A stretch of 64,000 nucleotides of DNA from Candidatus Manganitrophus morganii. Its GTDB lineage: Bacteria; Nitrospirota; Nitrospiria; SBBL01; Manganitrophaceae. The position numbers were made by a program, and so were the translations under genes. The notes below the pieces were generated by a model. That model ran no database searches and was not told where the DNA came from. It worked only from the letters and a program-made list of their open reading frames with translations. The stretch lies in contig JAJHOH010000001.1 in assembly GCA_021651055.1 (NCBI GenBank), positions 3,472,001-3,536,000 of the forward strand. Reading direction: 5' to 3'. Positions 24,015 to 32,497 of this stretch are shown here, in pieces; within the stretch, counting starts at the first letter, position 1, and each line of letters begins with the position of its first letter.

Positions 24015-26789
24015 ATGACAGCAATGGATTTAACTGTAATCGTCGCCGGATTGGGGCTGATCGTCTTCCTCCTCTGGTTTTTCTTCGGTTCCAAGCAAGG
24101 AAAAGCCGCCGCCATCCAGGCCGGTGTGCAGGAGGTGACGATCCGGGTCGAGGGAGCTTATCAGCCAAATCGGGTTGTCGTCAAAGCCGGGATGCCGGTC
24201 CGGTTGAAATTCGACCGACGCGAAGGGACCGATTGCTCAAATCGTGTTGTCCTTCCCGACTTCGGGATCTCGCTCGCCCTGCCGGCATTCGCCGCCACAT
24301 CGGTTGAATTCACCCCTCAGAAGCCGGGGGAGTACCCCTTTTCCTGCGCCATGAATATGTACCGGGGGACGCTGGTCGTCGAGCCCGATGAGAAAATGAA
24401 ACAGGCCGAGAGGGCAGCGTCCCCCCAACAGATCCCTTCTGAGGTGACACCGCATCCAAGCGCCGATGAGAAACCGGCCCGCGCTGAGTTTTTGATCCGG
24501 GGGATGCGCAGCATCACCACGACCACTGCGATCGAGGATTTGATCGAACGGCTGCCGGGGGTGGAGCAAGCACAGGTCAATGCGGCCACAGAGCGGGTGA
24601 CGATTGACTATACCCCCGGACAGGTTTCGCCCGATCAGATGGCGCGCGCGATGGCTGAGGCCGGATATCAGGCGGAACCGGTCACAGCGGGTGAAGGGAA
24701 GGCCGATCATCAGGGAGACTCCCGGGAATCGGAGGTGGCCGATATCAAACGCCGCTTTCTCGTCTCGCTGATTCTGACCATTCCGCTGCTGGTTGGCGCG
24801 ATGTGGCATGAGCTCTTCCCGATGCCGGGCGGGCCGTTCGGCGCCCTGATCGCGTTGCTGGCCAATCCTTACATCCAGCTCGTTCTCTCCACGCCGGTCC
24901 TCTTCTACAGCGGCTGGGGGTTCTTCAAAGGGACCTGGTTCACCCTCAAGAACCGAACCGCCGACATGAACACGCTGATCGGGATCGGCATCGGCGCCGC
25001 CTACCTCTACAGCGTCGCCGCGACCTTCTTTGACGACTGGCTGCTTCGCCGCGGGGTCGAGGCGGGCGTTTACTACGAGACCGCTGCGGTGATCGTCACC
25101 CTGATTTTATTGGGGCGCCTGCTGGAGGCGCGCGCGAAGGCCGGCACCTCGGCCGCCATCGAGAAGCTCCTCTCGCTCCAGGCGAAGACGGCGCGGGTCC
25201 GGCGGGACGGCAAAGAGATCGATCTCCCCGTCGAGGAGGTCCGGGTCGGTGACTTCGTCATCGTCCGGCCGGGCGAAAAGATCCCGGTCGATGGGGTGAT
25301 CCGGGAGGGGGAGAGCGTCATCGACGAAAGCATGGTGACCGGCGAGAGTCTCCCGGTGACCAAAGGCCCCGGCGATCTTGTGATCGGCGCGACCTTCAAC
25401 AGCGCCGGCGGGTTTGTCTTTGAAGCGACGAAAGTCGGCAAGGAGACGATGCTCGCGCAGATCGTCCGGCTGGTCCAGCAGGCCCAGGGGTCGAAGGCGC
25501 CGATTCAACGGCTGGCCGATCTGGTCTCAAGCTACTTTGTCCCGGCCGTGATCATCATCGGCGTGATCACTTTTTCCGTCTGGTTCGTCTGGGGGCCGGC
25601 GCCTGCATTTGTCTTGGCGCTCCTGAACACCGTGGCGGTCCTTCTGATCGCCTGTCCCTGCGCGCTCGGGCTGGCGACGCCGACCTCGGTGATGGTGGCG
25701 ACCGGCAAGGGGGCCGAGAACGGGGTTCTGATCAAGGATGCCGAGGCGCTGGAGGTGACCGGCAAGGTGACGACGGTGATTCTGGATAAGACCGGCACGT
25801 TGACCGAAGGGCGCCACGCCGTCCGGGATCTGATTCCTGCGGAAGGGGTCTCCAAAGAGGATCTGCTCCGCTGGGCCGCGGCGACGCAGCGGGGCTCGGA
25901 GCACCCCTTGGCAAAGGCGATTGTCCGCGCGGCCGAGGATCAGGGAGGGGCGATTCCGCCGCCGAAAGATTTTCGCTACTTCACCGGCAAGGGGACGGGG
26001 GCGGTCGTCGAGGGGGCCGAGCTGCTCGTCGGCAACCGCCGGCTGATGGCCGAGCGGGAGGTGAACATCACTTCGCTGGAGGATCAGGCCAGGCGGCTGG
26101 ATGAGGAAGGGAAGACGGTGAACTTCATCGCCAAAGGTGGCCGCCTGATCGGGCTGATCAGCCTGGCCGATCAGGTCCGGCCGAGTTCGCGTGCGGCGGT
26201 GGCGGAATTCCATCGCCTGGGAATCGAGGTGGCGATGATCACCGGCGACAATTGGGGGGTCGGCCGCGCGATTGCGAAGGAGCTCGGCATCGACACCGTT
26301 CTGGCCGAAGTCCTGCCGGAGCATAAGGCCCAGGAAGTTAAGAAGCTTCAGCGCCAGGGGAAGATCGTCGCAATGGTGGGCGATGGGATCAACGACGCGC
26401 CGGCGCTCGCGCAAGCCGATGTCGGGATCGCGATCGGCTCGGGGACTGATGTCGCCATCGAATCGGCCGACATATCCTTGGTGAAGAATGATGTTTTTGA
26501 TGTCGCCCGGGTGATTCAACTCTCGCGGGCCACGATGCGGAACATCAAACAGAATCTCTTCTTTGCGTTTATCTATAATGGTCTCGGTATCCCGATTGCG
26601 GCCGGCGTGCTCTACCCGTTCACCGGTCTTTTGCTCTCGCCGATCATCGCTTCGGCGGCGATGGCCGCCAGCTCCATTTCGGTGGTGCTCAATGCGCTGC
26701 GATTGAAGACCTTTCACATGCCCGCCCGCCCGGCCAATGAAAGGACAATGGGCATCTCTGAGCCTGAGGAACGGAAGAAGGCGGCTTAA
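24015..26789 (+). CDS. P1B-type copper ATPase with N-terminal cupredoxin domain
   Basis: A 924-residue pump. A membrane helix (residues 5-22) is followed by a cupredoxin-like domain (about 38-122: [20 protein letters not shown], then [14 protein letters not shown]). Next comes an HMA-like domain (about 155-225) whose metal-binding CxxC is gone: GMRSITT stands where GMTCxxC is expected. The ATPase core is complete: TGES near 441, CPC in the ion path near 546, DKTGTLT near 591, HPLAKA and [11 protein letters not shown] marks Cu(I)/Ag(I) export. The cupredoxin head may pick up copper in place of the lost HMA site. The start follows AAGGAAGGAGAAC. It ends 13 bp from the facing ATPase gene. Confidence 0.92.
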   Translation: MTAMDLTVIVAGLGLIVFLLWFFFGSKQGKAAAIQAGVQEVTIRVEGAYQPNRVVVKAGMPVRLKFDRREGTDCSNRVVLPDFGISLALPAFAATSVEFTPQKPGEYPFSCAMNMYRGTLVVEPDEKMKQAERAASPQQIPSEVTPHPSADEKPARAEFLIRGMRSITTTTAIEDLIERLPGVEQAQVNAATERVTIDYTPGQVSPDQMARAMAEAGYQAEPVTAGEGKADHQGDSRESEVADIKRRFLVSLILTIPLLVGAMWHELFPMPGGPFGALIALLANPYIQLVLSTPVLFYSGWGFFKGTWFTLKNRTADMNTLIGIGIGAAYLYSVAATFFDDWLLRRGVEAGVYYETAAVIVTLILLGRLLEARAKAGTSAAIEKLLSLQAKTARVRRDGKEIDLPVEEVRVGDFVIVRPGEKIPVDGVIREGESVIDESMVTGESLPVTKGPGDLVIGATFNSAGGFVFEATKVGKETMLAQIVRLVQQAQGSKAPIQRLADLVSSYFVPAVIIIGVITFSVWFVWGPAPAFVLALLNTVAVLLIACPCALGLATPTSVMVATGKGAENGVLIKDAEALEVTGKVTTVILDKTGTLTEGRHAVRDLIPAEGVSKEDLLRWAAATQRGSEHPLAKAIVRAAEDQGGAIPPPKDFRYFTGKGTGAVVEGAELLVGNRRLMAEREVNITSLEDQARRLDEEGKTVNFIAKGGRLIGLISLADQVRPSSRAAVAEFHRLGIEVAMITGDNWGVGRAIAKELGIDTVLAEVLPEHKAQEVKKLQRQGKIVAMVGDGINDAPALAQADVGIAIGSGTDVAIESADISLVKNDVFDVARVIQLSRATMRNIKQNLFFAFIYNGLGIPIAAGVLYPFTGLLLSPIIASAAMAASSISVVLNALRLKTFHMPARPANERTMGISEPEERKKAA

Positions 26790-26802
26790 AGAAAGGGTTG
26801 AA

Positions 26803-29202
26803 TTATGCCTCCAGCGCGGTGTAGCCGGCATCGTCGAGCGCTTTCTTGAGCTGCGGCTCTTTCACTTTTGCCGGCTCATACCGAACGACGACATGTTTTT
26901 GTGCGACCTTCGGCTTGACTTCGCGTACACCGGAGATCGGCCTCAATCTTTCGCTGATCGTCTGAGCGCACCCTTCACAGACCATCTTCGGAATCAAAAA
27001 CTCCACTTCGGCAAGTTGAACGTTCTCTTCCGCCTCCGCTTCATGCGCAAGCGGAATTCGGCGGATCCAAAGGGTGTTGAGCAAGATGGCGAAGATGCTC
27101 AGGATCATGAAGCCGATCGCATAGAGCGGGGTGATGAGGCCGAGGGCGGCCAGGAGCATTCCGATGATATTGAAGAGGACCGCCACGACGACATTTCCGG
27201 TCATCGTGCGATAGGCCGCGTTGCCCAACGTCAGCGCATTCGCCACATCTTCCAGCCGGTCGCTCACCAGGATCACCCCCGCCGATTCAATCGCCACGTC
27301 GGTTCCGGCGGCAATCGCGATTCCGACATCGGCCTGGGCCAGCGCCGGGGCGTCATTGATCCCATCCCCCACCATTGCCACCTTTCTTCCCTCTTTTTGA
27401 AGCGATTCGATCGCGGAGACTTTTTCAGGAGGAAGGAGTTCCGCCCGGACCTCATCGATGCCGAGCTGTCCCGCGATCGCCTCTGCCACCGGCTGGGCGT
27501 CGCCGGTGAGCATCACGGTCCGGATGCCCTGCTCCTTTAACCGCTCGATCGCCCGCGTCGCCCCCCTTCTCGGGGTGTCTTGAAGCGCAATCATCCCGGC
27601 AAGACTCCCATCGCGGGCAAAGAGGACCACCGTCTTTCCCTGAGCGGAGAGCTGTCTTAACCGAAGATGCCCCCCTTCCAGAAGCGCGACCCCTCGTTCT
27701 TCGAGGAAAGAGGGCTTCCCTGCGAGAATCTCGACCCCCTCCACCTTTGCTGAAACCCCCTTCCCGGGAAAGGCTCTGAAGTCTTTCACTGCGACCGGTT
27801 TCGCCCCTTCTTTCTCGGCATAAAAGTGAATCGCCTGTCCGATCGGATGTTCGGAGGGTCCTTCTACCGCCGAGGCAAGTCTTAAGAGATCGGCTTCGTC
27901 CACGCCCAGAGGAACCACATCGGTGACCGTCGGGCGTCCGTAGGTTAAGGTGCCTGTCTTATCGAAGACCACCGTGTCGGTGATCGAAAGTTCATGAAAG
28001 ACTTCGCTGGCTTTTACGAGAAGTCCGATGGAGATTCCTTTGCCGCCGGCGATGGCAGCGAGCATCGGGGTGGTAATCCCCAAGGCACAGGGATAGCCCA
28101 TGATCACCGTCGTCAGGAGAACGAGGACGGAAGCAACCCCGTTTCCGGTGGCGAGCAACCACCCTGCAAAGGCAATTCCTGCGACGATGAAAACCACCGG
28201 TCCGTAGTAGTTCATGAGCCGATCGGCCAGAAGCTCCAGCGGGGGCTTTCGGTCGTGAATCTGGGTCATGAGTCTGACAATCTGGTTCAGGAAGCTCTCT
28301 TCGCCGACTTTGGTGACGCCGATTTTGAGTTCACCATCGAGGTTGAGCGTCCCCCCGATGACGTCGCTTCCAGCGGTCTTCGCGGAAGGGACCGACTCTC
28401 CGGTGAAGCTCGATTCATCGACACTGGCGGACCCTTCAATTACTTTTCCATCGAGCGGAATCCGCTCGCCCGGCCGGACGATCGTCACCTCTCCGGCTTC
28501 GACTTCATTCGTGAGTACTTCGACGGGGCGCTCCCCACGCAACACCCGCGCTCTCGTTGGTTGAAGGGAGAGGAGTTTTCGAACCGCTTCGGCCGCTTTT
28601 CGCCGGGTGTCGAGTTTGAAGTAGCCGAAAAAGAGGTGCAGCGCCATCAACCACGATGCCACAGGGAGGAAGTTCGGCCAGCGTGGATCGAAGAGGGACG
28701 CGACGCCCACGATGAAAGAGCCCCAGGCGCCGGCCGAAAGGAGCACGTTGGCGTTAATCACCCGCTGACGAATCGCCAAAAGGGTCTTCCTCAGAATCGG
28801 CTGACCGACCCAGAAAAGGATAAAGGCGGCAATCGCCAGGCTGAAATAAGCCCTTATGTTTTGGGGAAGCCTAAAGAGATTTAAAGGATCCACGAGCATG
28901 CCGATAATTGCCAAGATCATTCCGAGCGTGCTTCTCCCTTTAATCAACTTGAAGAGGGCTTGATCAGTGGCGTATTGTTGCGTCTCCGTGGAGGAAACGC
29001 TGTATCCCAGCTTTTCGACGGCCGCCGCGAGATCCGCTTTGCTGATTTGCGACGTATCGGCCTCCACGAGGACAATCCCGTGAACAAGATTGACCACGAC
29101 CTTCTTTACGCCTGAATGGCGCTTCAGCGCTTTCTCCACGCTCATGGTGCAAAAGGAGCACATGAGCCCTGATACCTTCAGTTGTACCGTTTCTGTTGCC
29201 AT
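26803..29202 (-). CDS. Heavy-metal P-type ATPase with HMA domains at both ends
   Basis: A 799-residue pump. An N-terminal HMA domain carries CxxC as GLMCSFCTMS (residues about 12-20). A membrane and actuator part follows with TGES; the ion-path motif is YPC (MGYPCALGITTP, about 370) in place of CPC. DKTGTLT (about 412), HPIGQA and GDGINDAP are complete. A second HMA domain sits at the very C-terminus (about 735-799) with VCEGCAQ, which is unusual. YPC makes the substrate uncertain. The start (29202) follows GACGAGGAGGATTTTGG. It lies 82 bp downstream of merR on the same strand and probably shares the MerR-controlled promoter, which argues for Hg(II), or another soft metal, as inducer. Confidence 0.9.
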   Translation of the reverse strand: MATETVQLKVSGLMCSFCTMSVEKALKRHSGVKKVVVNLVHGIVLVEADTSQISKADLAAAVEKLGYSVSSTETQQYATDQALFKLIKGRSTLGMILAIIGMLVDPLNLFRLPQNIRAYFSLAIAAFILFWVGQPILRKTLLAIRQRVINANVLLSAGAWGSFIVGVASLFDPRWPNFLPVASWLMALHLFFGYFKLDTRRKAAEAVRKLLSLQPTRARVLRGERPVEVLTNEVEAGEVTIVRPGERIPLDGKVIEGSASVDESSFTGESVPSAKTAGSDVIGGTLNLDGELKIGVTKVGEESFLNQIVRLMTQIHDRKPPLELLADRLMNYYGPVVFIVAGIAFAGWLLATGNGVASVLVLLTTVIMGYPCALGITTPMLAAIAGGKGISIGLLVKASEVFHELSITDTVVFDKTGTLTYGRPTVTDVVPLGVDEADLLRLASAVEGPSEHPIGQAIHFYAEKEGAKPVAVKDFRAFPGKGVSAKVEGVEILAGKPSFLEERGVALLEGGHLRLRQLSAQGKTVVLFARDGSLAGMIALQDTPRRGATRAIERLKEQGIRTVMLTGDAQPVAEAIAGQLGIDEVRAELLPPEKVSAIESLQKEGRKVAMVGDGINDAPALAQADVGIAIAAGTDVAIESAGVILVSDRLEDVANALTLGNAAYRTMTGNVVVAVLFNIIGMLLAALGLITPLYAIGFMILSIFAILLNTLWIRRIPLAHEAEAEENVQLAEVEFLIPKMVCEGCAQTISERLRPISGVREVKPKVAQKHVVVRYEPAKVKEPQLKKALDDAGYTALEA

Positions 29203-29284
29203 GCCAAAATCCTCCTCGTCAGAAAAGCGACGAAATCGGCTCCGAGGGACGTGGCGATCTTCGATAGCCGACTCTTGAATAAGA

Positions 29285-29686
29285 TCAATCTTCGTTCATT
29301 GCTTCCAAGATGGGGCATTCTCTGGTTGGACCGCGCCCGCTGCAAGCGTTGGTTACTTTGACAAGGGCCTGTTTCATTTTTCTCAAGTCGGCGATCTTTA
29401 CCTCGATGTCGTAAATTTTGGCTTCGGCCCGTTGTTTGACATCACTGCAGGTCGTATGCCGATCGACTCGCAAAGAGAGGAGTTCCAAAATCTCCTTGAG
29501 AGAGAACCCAAGCTCCTGGGCGCGCTTGATAAACTGAATGCGCGCCACGGCGTCTTCAGCGTACTGCCGGTAGCCCGACTCCCGTCGGGGAGGCTCCAGG
29601 ATCAGCCCGCGTCTTTCATAATAACGGACCGTTTCAATTTTGACCCCCGCTCTCTTCGCCAACTGCCCGATGGTCAGCCCCTTCAT
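29285..29686 (-). CDS. merR: MerR-family regulator, Hg(II)-type Cys triad
   Basis: A 133-residue regulator: winged-helix head (TIGQLAKRAGVKIETVRYYE), dimer helix, and a C-terminal metal loop. Cys80, Cys115 and Cys124 have the spacing (35 and 9) of the three Hg(II)-binding cysteines of Tn501/Tn21 MerR. Family knowledge: the protein sits on a promoter with an over-long spacer and twists it on metal binding. Exactly such a promoter lies upstream (29704-29735). The start follows GACGGAGGTGAGAG. No merT or merP is nearby; the P-type ATPase is the next gene downstream. A related metal sensor such as PbrR or CadR cannot be ruled out, but the Cys spacing favours Hg. Confidence 0.88.
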   Translation of the reverse strand: MKGLTIGQLAKRAGVKIETVRYYERRGLILEPPRRESGYRQYAEDAVARIQFIKRAQELGFSLKEILELLSLRVDRHTTCSDVKQRAEAKIYDIEVKIADLRKMKQALVKVTNACSGRGPTRECPILEAMNED

Positions 29687-29703
29687 CTCTCACCTCCGTC
29701 CCT

Positions 29704-29735
29704 ACTATAAACCCTGCACCTGGGTGTAGAGTCAA
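29704..29735 (-). promoter_or_regulatory. MerR-type promoter and operator
   Basis: Read on the minus strand: TTGACT (29735-29730), then a 20-bp spacer and TATAGT (29709-29704); with TTATAG as the -10 the spacer is 19. Inside the spacer lies an imperfect dyad, ACTCTACACC-CA-GGTGCAGGGT (29732-29711), 8 of 10 positions paired. The long spacer and central dyad are the hallmark of MerR-regulated promoters. It faces merR and the P-type ATPase. Confidence 0.8.
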
Positions 29736-29781
29736 GCCCTTTATTTCTCCATTCGCATCAGGATTCATTTTAAATTTTAGT

Positions 29782-29811
29782 TGTAAAATATCTACCCATA
29801 TCGATATATTA
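29782..29811 (+). promoter_or_regulatory. Possible merA promoter with palindrome
   Basis: TTGTAA (29782) and TATATT (29806) are 18 bp apart and precede the reductase gene. The 10-bp palindrome ATATCGATAT (29799-29808) overlaps the -10. It could be the operator of the ArsR-type repressor two genes on; no direct evidence. Confidence 0.35.
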
Positions 29812-29848
29812 AAAATAAGCTGGCTCTATATGACAAAGGGAGAAAGAG

Positions 29849-31246
29849 ATGCGGCAGTTTGATCTGGTTATCTTGGGCGGCGGTTCCGGCGCCTTTGCCG
29901 CGGCGATCAAGGCGCGGGAGTTGGATAAGTCTGTCGCGCTCATTGAAGGCGATCGATTGGGCGGCACCTGCATCAACCGCGGCTGTGTTCCTTCAAAAAA
30001 TCTTCTGAAAGCGGGTGAGGACTTCTACTACCACCGGGGCGCTCATTTCCCCGGCATTCGTCATGGAGAGGGCAGATTCAATTTTGAGGAAGTGATGGCG
30101 CAGAAGCGCCAGGTCATCCAGAGAGAACAGAAGAGCAAATATGCCGATGTTATTTCCCATCTCGGCATCACTTACATTCCTGATATGGGGCGATTTGTGT
30201 CAGACCAAGTAGTGGAGGTCAATGGCGAACGGGTCGCCGGCAGGAAATTTATTGTTGCCACCGGGGCCAAGCCTGCGATTCCGCCGATTCCGGGGATCGA
30301 AGCGGTTGATGTCTTGACGAGCACGACGGCACTCGAACTCGAATCGCCTCCCGAATCGATGGTCATTCTGGGGGGCGGCTATGTCGGATTGGAGTTTGCC
30401 CAGATGTATCACCGCTTCGGCTCGCGTGTCATTCTTCTGGAGATGAAGCCCCGCATCCTGGCGGAGCAGGAAGAGTCGATTTCCGAGCGGCTCACCGAGT
30501 ACCTGAAAGAAGAGGGGATCGGCATCGTCACCGGAGCAACTGTGACCCGGGTGCAAGGCCGTGGCAGGATGAAGATCATCACCGCAGAGATCGATGGGAA
30601 AGAGAGAACCTTTGAAGGGGAAGCGCTGCTGGTCGGCGTCGGGATCTCCCCCAATAGCAGAGAGATCGGATTGGAGAGAGCGGGTGTGGAGGTCACTAAA
30701 AAAGGGTATATCCAGGTCAATGAAGAGATGCGGACGGCGAACGAGAACATCTATGCGGTCGGTGATGTGGCCTCAAAAATCGCATTGGAAACGGTGGCGG
30801 CCTCGCAAGGAAGCATGGCCGCGGAGAATGCGCTCACCGGAAGCCATCACACATTTGATTATCTCTCCGTCCCGAGCGCGGTCTTCACCCGTCCGGAGGT
30901 CGCCTCCGTCGGCCTCACAGAGAGGAAAGCGGAGGAGATGGGCGTCGCCTGTTCCTGCCGGGGATTGGAGTTTAAGGTGATCCCCAAGGCCAATCTGATC
31001 CATGAAACCAAAGGCTACATTAAAATGGTGATCGAGGCGAAGAGCGAGCGGGTGATCGGAGTGCATCTTCTCGCATCGGGGGCAGCCGACTTGATTCACG
31101 CCGCCGTGATGGCGGTGAAGTTCAAGCATACGATTAAAGAGATTCGCTCTACCCTTTTTGTCTTTCCGACCCTGTCGGAGTCGATCAAGCTGGTGGCCCA
31201 ATCGTTCACAAAAGATGTGGCCAATCTTTCGTGCTGCATTGAATAG
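29849..31246 (+). CDS. merA: Mercuric reductase (MerA-type flavoprotein, no NmerA)
   Basis: A 465-residue flavin disulfide reductase. FAD site VILGGGSGAFAAAI, redox-active pair C41/C46 (GGTCINRGCVPSKN), NAD(P)H site VILGGGYVGLEF (about 172), and the C-terminal vicinal pair Cys462-Cys463 (LSCCIE) that distinguishes MerA from lipoamide dehydrogenase. The N-terminal mercury-binding NmerA domain is absent, as in some soil and deep-branching forms. MerA reduces Hg(II) to volatile Hg(0) with NADPH. The start follows AAGGGAGAAAGAG. It is divergent from merR, with about 160 bp between, and 16 bp before an arsR-type gene, so it may be controlled by that repressor. Confidence 0.9.
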   Translation: MRQFDLVILGGGSGAFAAAIKARELDKSVALIEGDRLGGTCINRGCVPSKNLLKAGEDFYYHRGAHFPGIRHGEGRFNFEEVMAQKRQVIQREQKSKYADVISHLGITYIPDMGRFVSDQVVEVNGERVAGRKFIVATGAKPAIPPIPGIEAVDVLTSTTALELESPPESMVILGGGYVGLEFAQMYHRFGSRVILLEMKPRILAEQEESISERLTEYLKEEGIGIVTGATVTRVQGRGRMKIITAEIDGKERTFEGEALLVGVGISPNSREIGLERAGVEVTKKGYIQVNEEMRTANENIYAVGDVASKIALETVAASQGSMAAENALTGSHHTFDYLSVPSAVFTRPEVASVGLTERKAEEMGVACSCRGLEFKVIPKANLIHETKGYIKMVIEAKSERVIGVHLLASGAADLIHAAVMAVKFKHTIKEIRSTLFVFPTLSESIKLVAQSFTKDVANLSCCIE

Positions 31247-31262
31247 GATATGAGGAGGATTC

Positions 31263-31634
31263 ATGATCCAGGATGAACTGCTTTCTGCCCAAGTCGGCCT
31301 CTTCTCGGCCTTGGCCGATCCGACGCGGCTTCAGATCTTAGAGTTGCTTCACCAGAAAGGGCCGATGCATGTGACGAAAATCTACGAGGCGCTCGGCAAA
31401 CCGCAGAATCTCGTCTCCCACCATCTCAATTGTTTGAGAACCTGTGGATTGGCCGAAATGGAGAAACAGGGCCGGATGGCGATCTACCGGGTGGCAAATC
31501 CTGAGATCGATCGAATCCTCGATTGGGCGCATAAGCAGGTCATCGTGCAGGCGGAGCGGATCTTATCTTGCAGCTTGGTGGGAAAGAAAGGACACACTGG
31601 AAAACGATCCGGAAAAAAATATGGCAAAAAGTGA
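31263..31634 (+). CDS. ArsR/SmtB-family repressor
   Basis: A 123-residue winged-helix repressor: LFSALADPTRLQILELLHQK, then LGKPQNLVSHHLNCLRTCGL and the wing EKQGRMAIYRVAN. Cys residues in the recognition helix (HLNCLRTCGL) and near the end (SCSLV) could sense a metal. Its lysine-rich tail is long. Family knowledge: such proteins leave DNA when a metal binds. It starts 16 bp after merA (TATGAGGAGGATTC) and is very likely in the same transcript, so it probably regulates merA and itself. ArsR-type control of merA is known in Actinobacteria; here it sits beside a MerR gene as well. Confidence 0.88.
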   Translation: MIQDELLSAQVGLFSALADPTRLQILELLHQKGPMHVTKIYEALGKPQNLVSHHLNCLRTCGLAEMEKQGRMAIYRVANPEIDRILDWAHKQVIVQAERILSCSLVGKKGHTGKRSGKKYGKK

Positions 31635-31667
31635 AGTTTTTCTCAAGTTGTATTCGCTACGAAGGAT

Positions 31668-32441
31668 TTAAAATCGGTCTTTCTCTTTGTTCTGGCTCTT
31701 TTCCCCTTTCTCATCAAAAAAGGAGAGGTCAGGTTTCCCCTGCGGTGTTAAAGCCAGCTCGGCGCGGCGCGCGCCGCTTTTGTCATAGAGCTTGAAGCCT
31801 GGAACCCCGTCCGGCTGTAGACCGAGCCCCGCGCGCAATTTGCCATTCCGGTCGGAGAGGATCAGCGCCGAGCCTCTGTTCCCGTCGACTCCAAGCCCGA
31901 TTCGCACTTTATCATTCGGATCGTAAAGACCCAAACTTGGATTTCCATCCAGCAAAATGAGATTCAGGCGGCGCTCACTCTTCTGATCATAAAAGGCTAG
32001 ACCCGGGCTTCCTTTGTGATCCAATCCCAGGCCGGCCCGCAATGTCCCATCTCGATCATTGAAAGCCATCCCTGGACTGCCGTCTTCCATCAGGCTCAAG
32101 CCGGCGCGGGGCCTGCCATTCTGATCTGCAAGATTAAGCACAGGACTTCCATCCGCGAGTAGACCGACCGCAAGGCGGGGTCTTCCGGCTTGATCGATAA
32201 AGTGCAGCCCCACGCTCCCGTCCGGCTGTACGGAAAGGGTCGCGCGGACCTTTCGATCCTGATCAATGAGGCGAATCTCTTCTGTCAGAATGATTTTCGA
32301 AGAACCGGACTCTTTTCTCTCGGATTCAGCGCTCTTCTGGGCGGAGGCGAATGCGCTGGTTAAAAACCAGATGAATATTCCGCTGACCAGTCCAACACAG
32401 AAAACCGACGCCAGCAATGTCGCATATTGTTTTTTATTCAT
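31668..32441 (-). CDS. Repeat protein, last gene of the cus-like operon
   Basis: A 257-residue membrane-anchored protein: one N-terminal helix (YATLLASVFCVGLVSGIFIWF), then about eight tandem repeats of some 23 residues with the pattern D-x-x-G-x-x-R-A-x-L-x-L-x-x-D-G-x-P-x-L (for example DRDGTLRAGLGLDHKGSPGL). The repeat builds a likely beta-solenoid or stacked beta-hairpin body outside the inner membrane. Similar repeat proteins occur widely as hypothetical proteins. It lies 56 bp after cusA on the same strand. The function is unknown; a scaffold on the pump or peptidoglycan is only a guess. Confidence 0.65.
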   Translation of the reverse strand: MNKKQYATLLASVFCVGLVSGIFIWFLTSAFASAQKSAESERKESGSSKIILTEEIRLIDQDRKVRATLSVQPDGSVGLHFIDQAGRPRLAVGLLADGSPVLNLADQNGRPRAGLSLMEDGSPGMAFNDRDGTLRAGLGLDHKGSPGLAFYDQKSERRLNLILLDGNPSLGLYDPNDKVRIGLGVDGNRGSALILSDRNGKLRAGLGLQPDGVPGFKLYDKSGARRAELALTPQGKPDLSFFDEKGEKSQNKEKDRF

Positions 32442-32497
32442 CCTCTTTCCCCCATCGCGATGCGCTTTAAGCGAGCCAACCTGCCTGCCTCTTATCT

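Noticed and set aside
25527-26831. A 434-codon frame antisense to the copper ATPase
   Set aside because: It is a shadow of the GC-rich third positions of the ATPase gene: Arg/His/Asp-rich, no start signal, no fold.
27994-28884. A 296-codon frame antisense to the second P-type ATPase
   Set aside because: Same reason: low-complexity Gly/Arg/Glu composition and no ribosome site against a very well supported gene.
31246-31262. Lipoamide dehydrogenase instead of MerA for the flavoprotein
   Set aside because: The vicinal Cys pair at the C-terminus (LSCCIE) and the mer/ars regulators nearby favour MerA.
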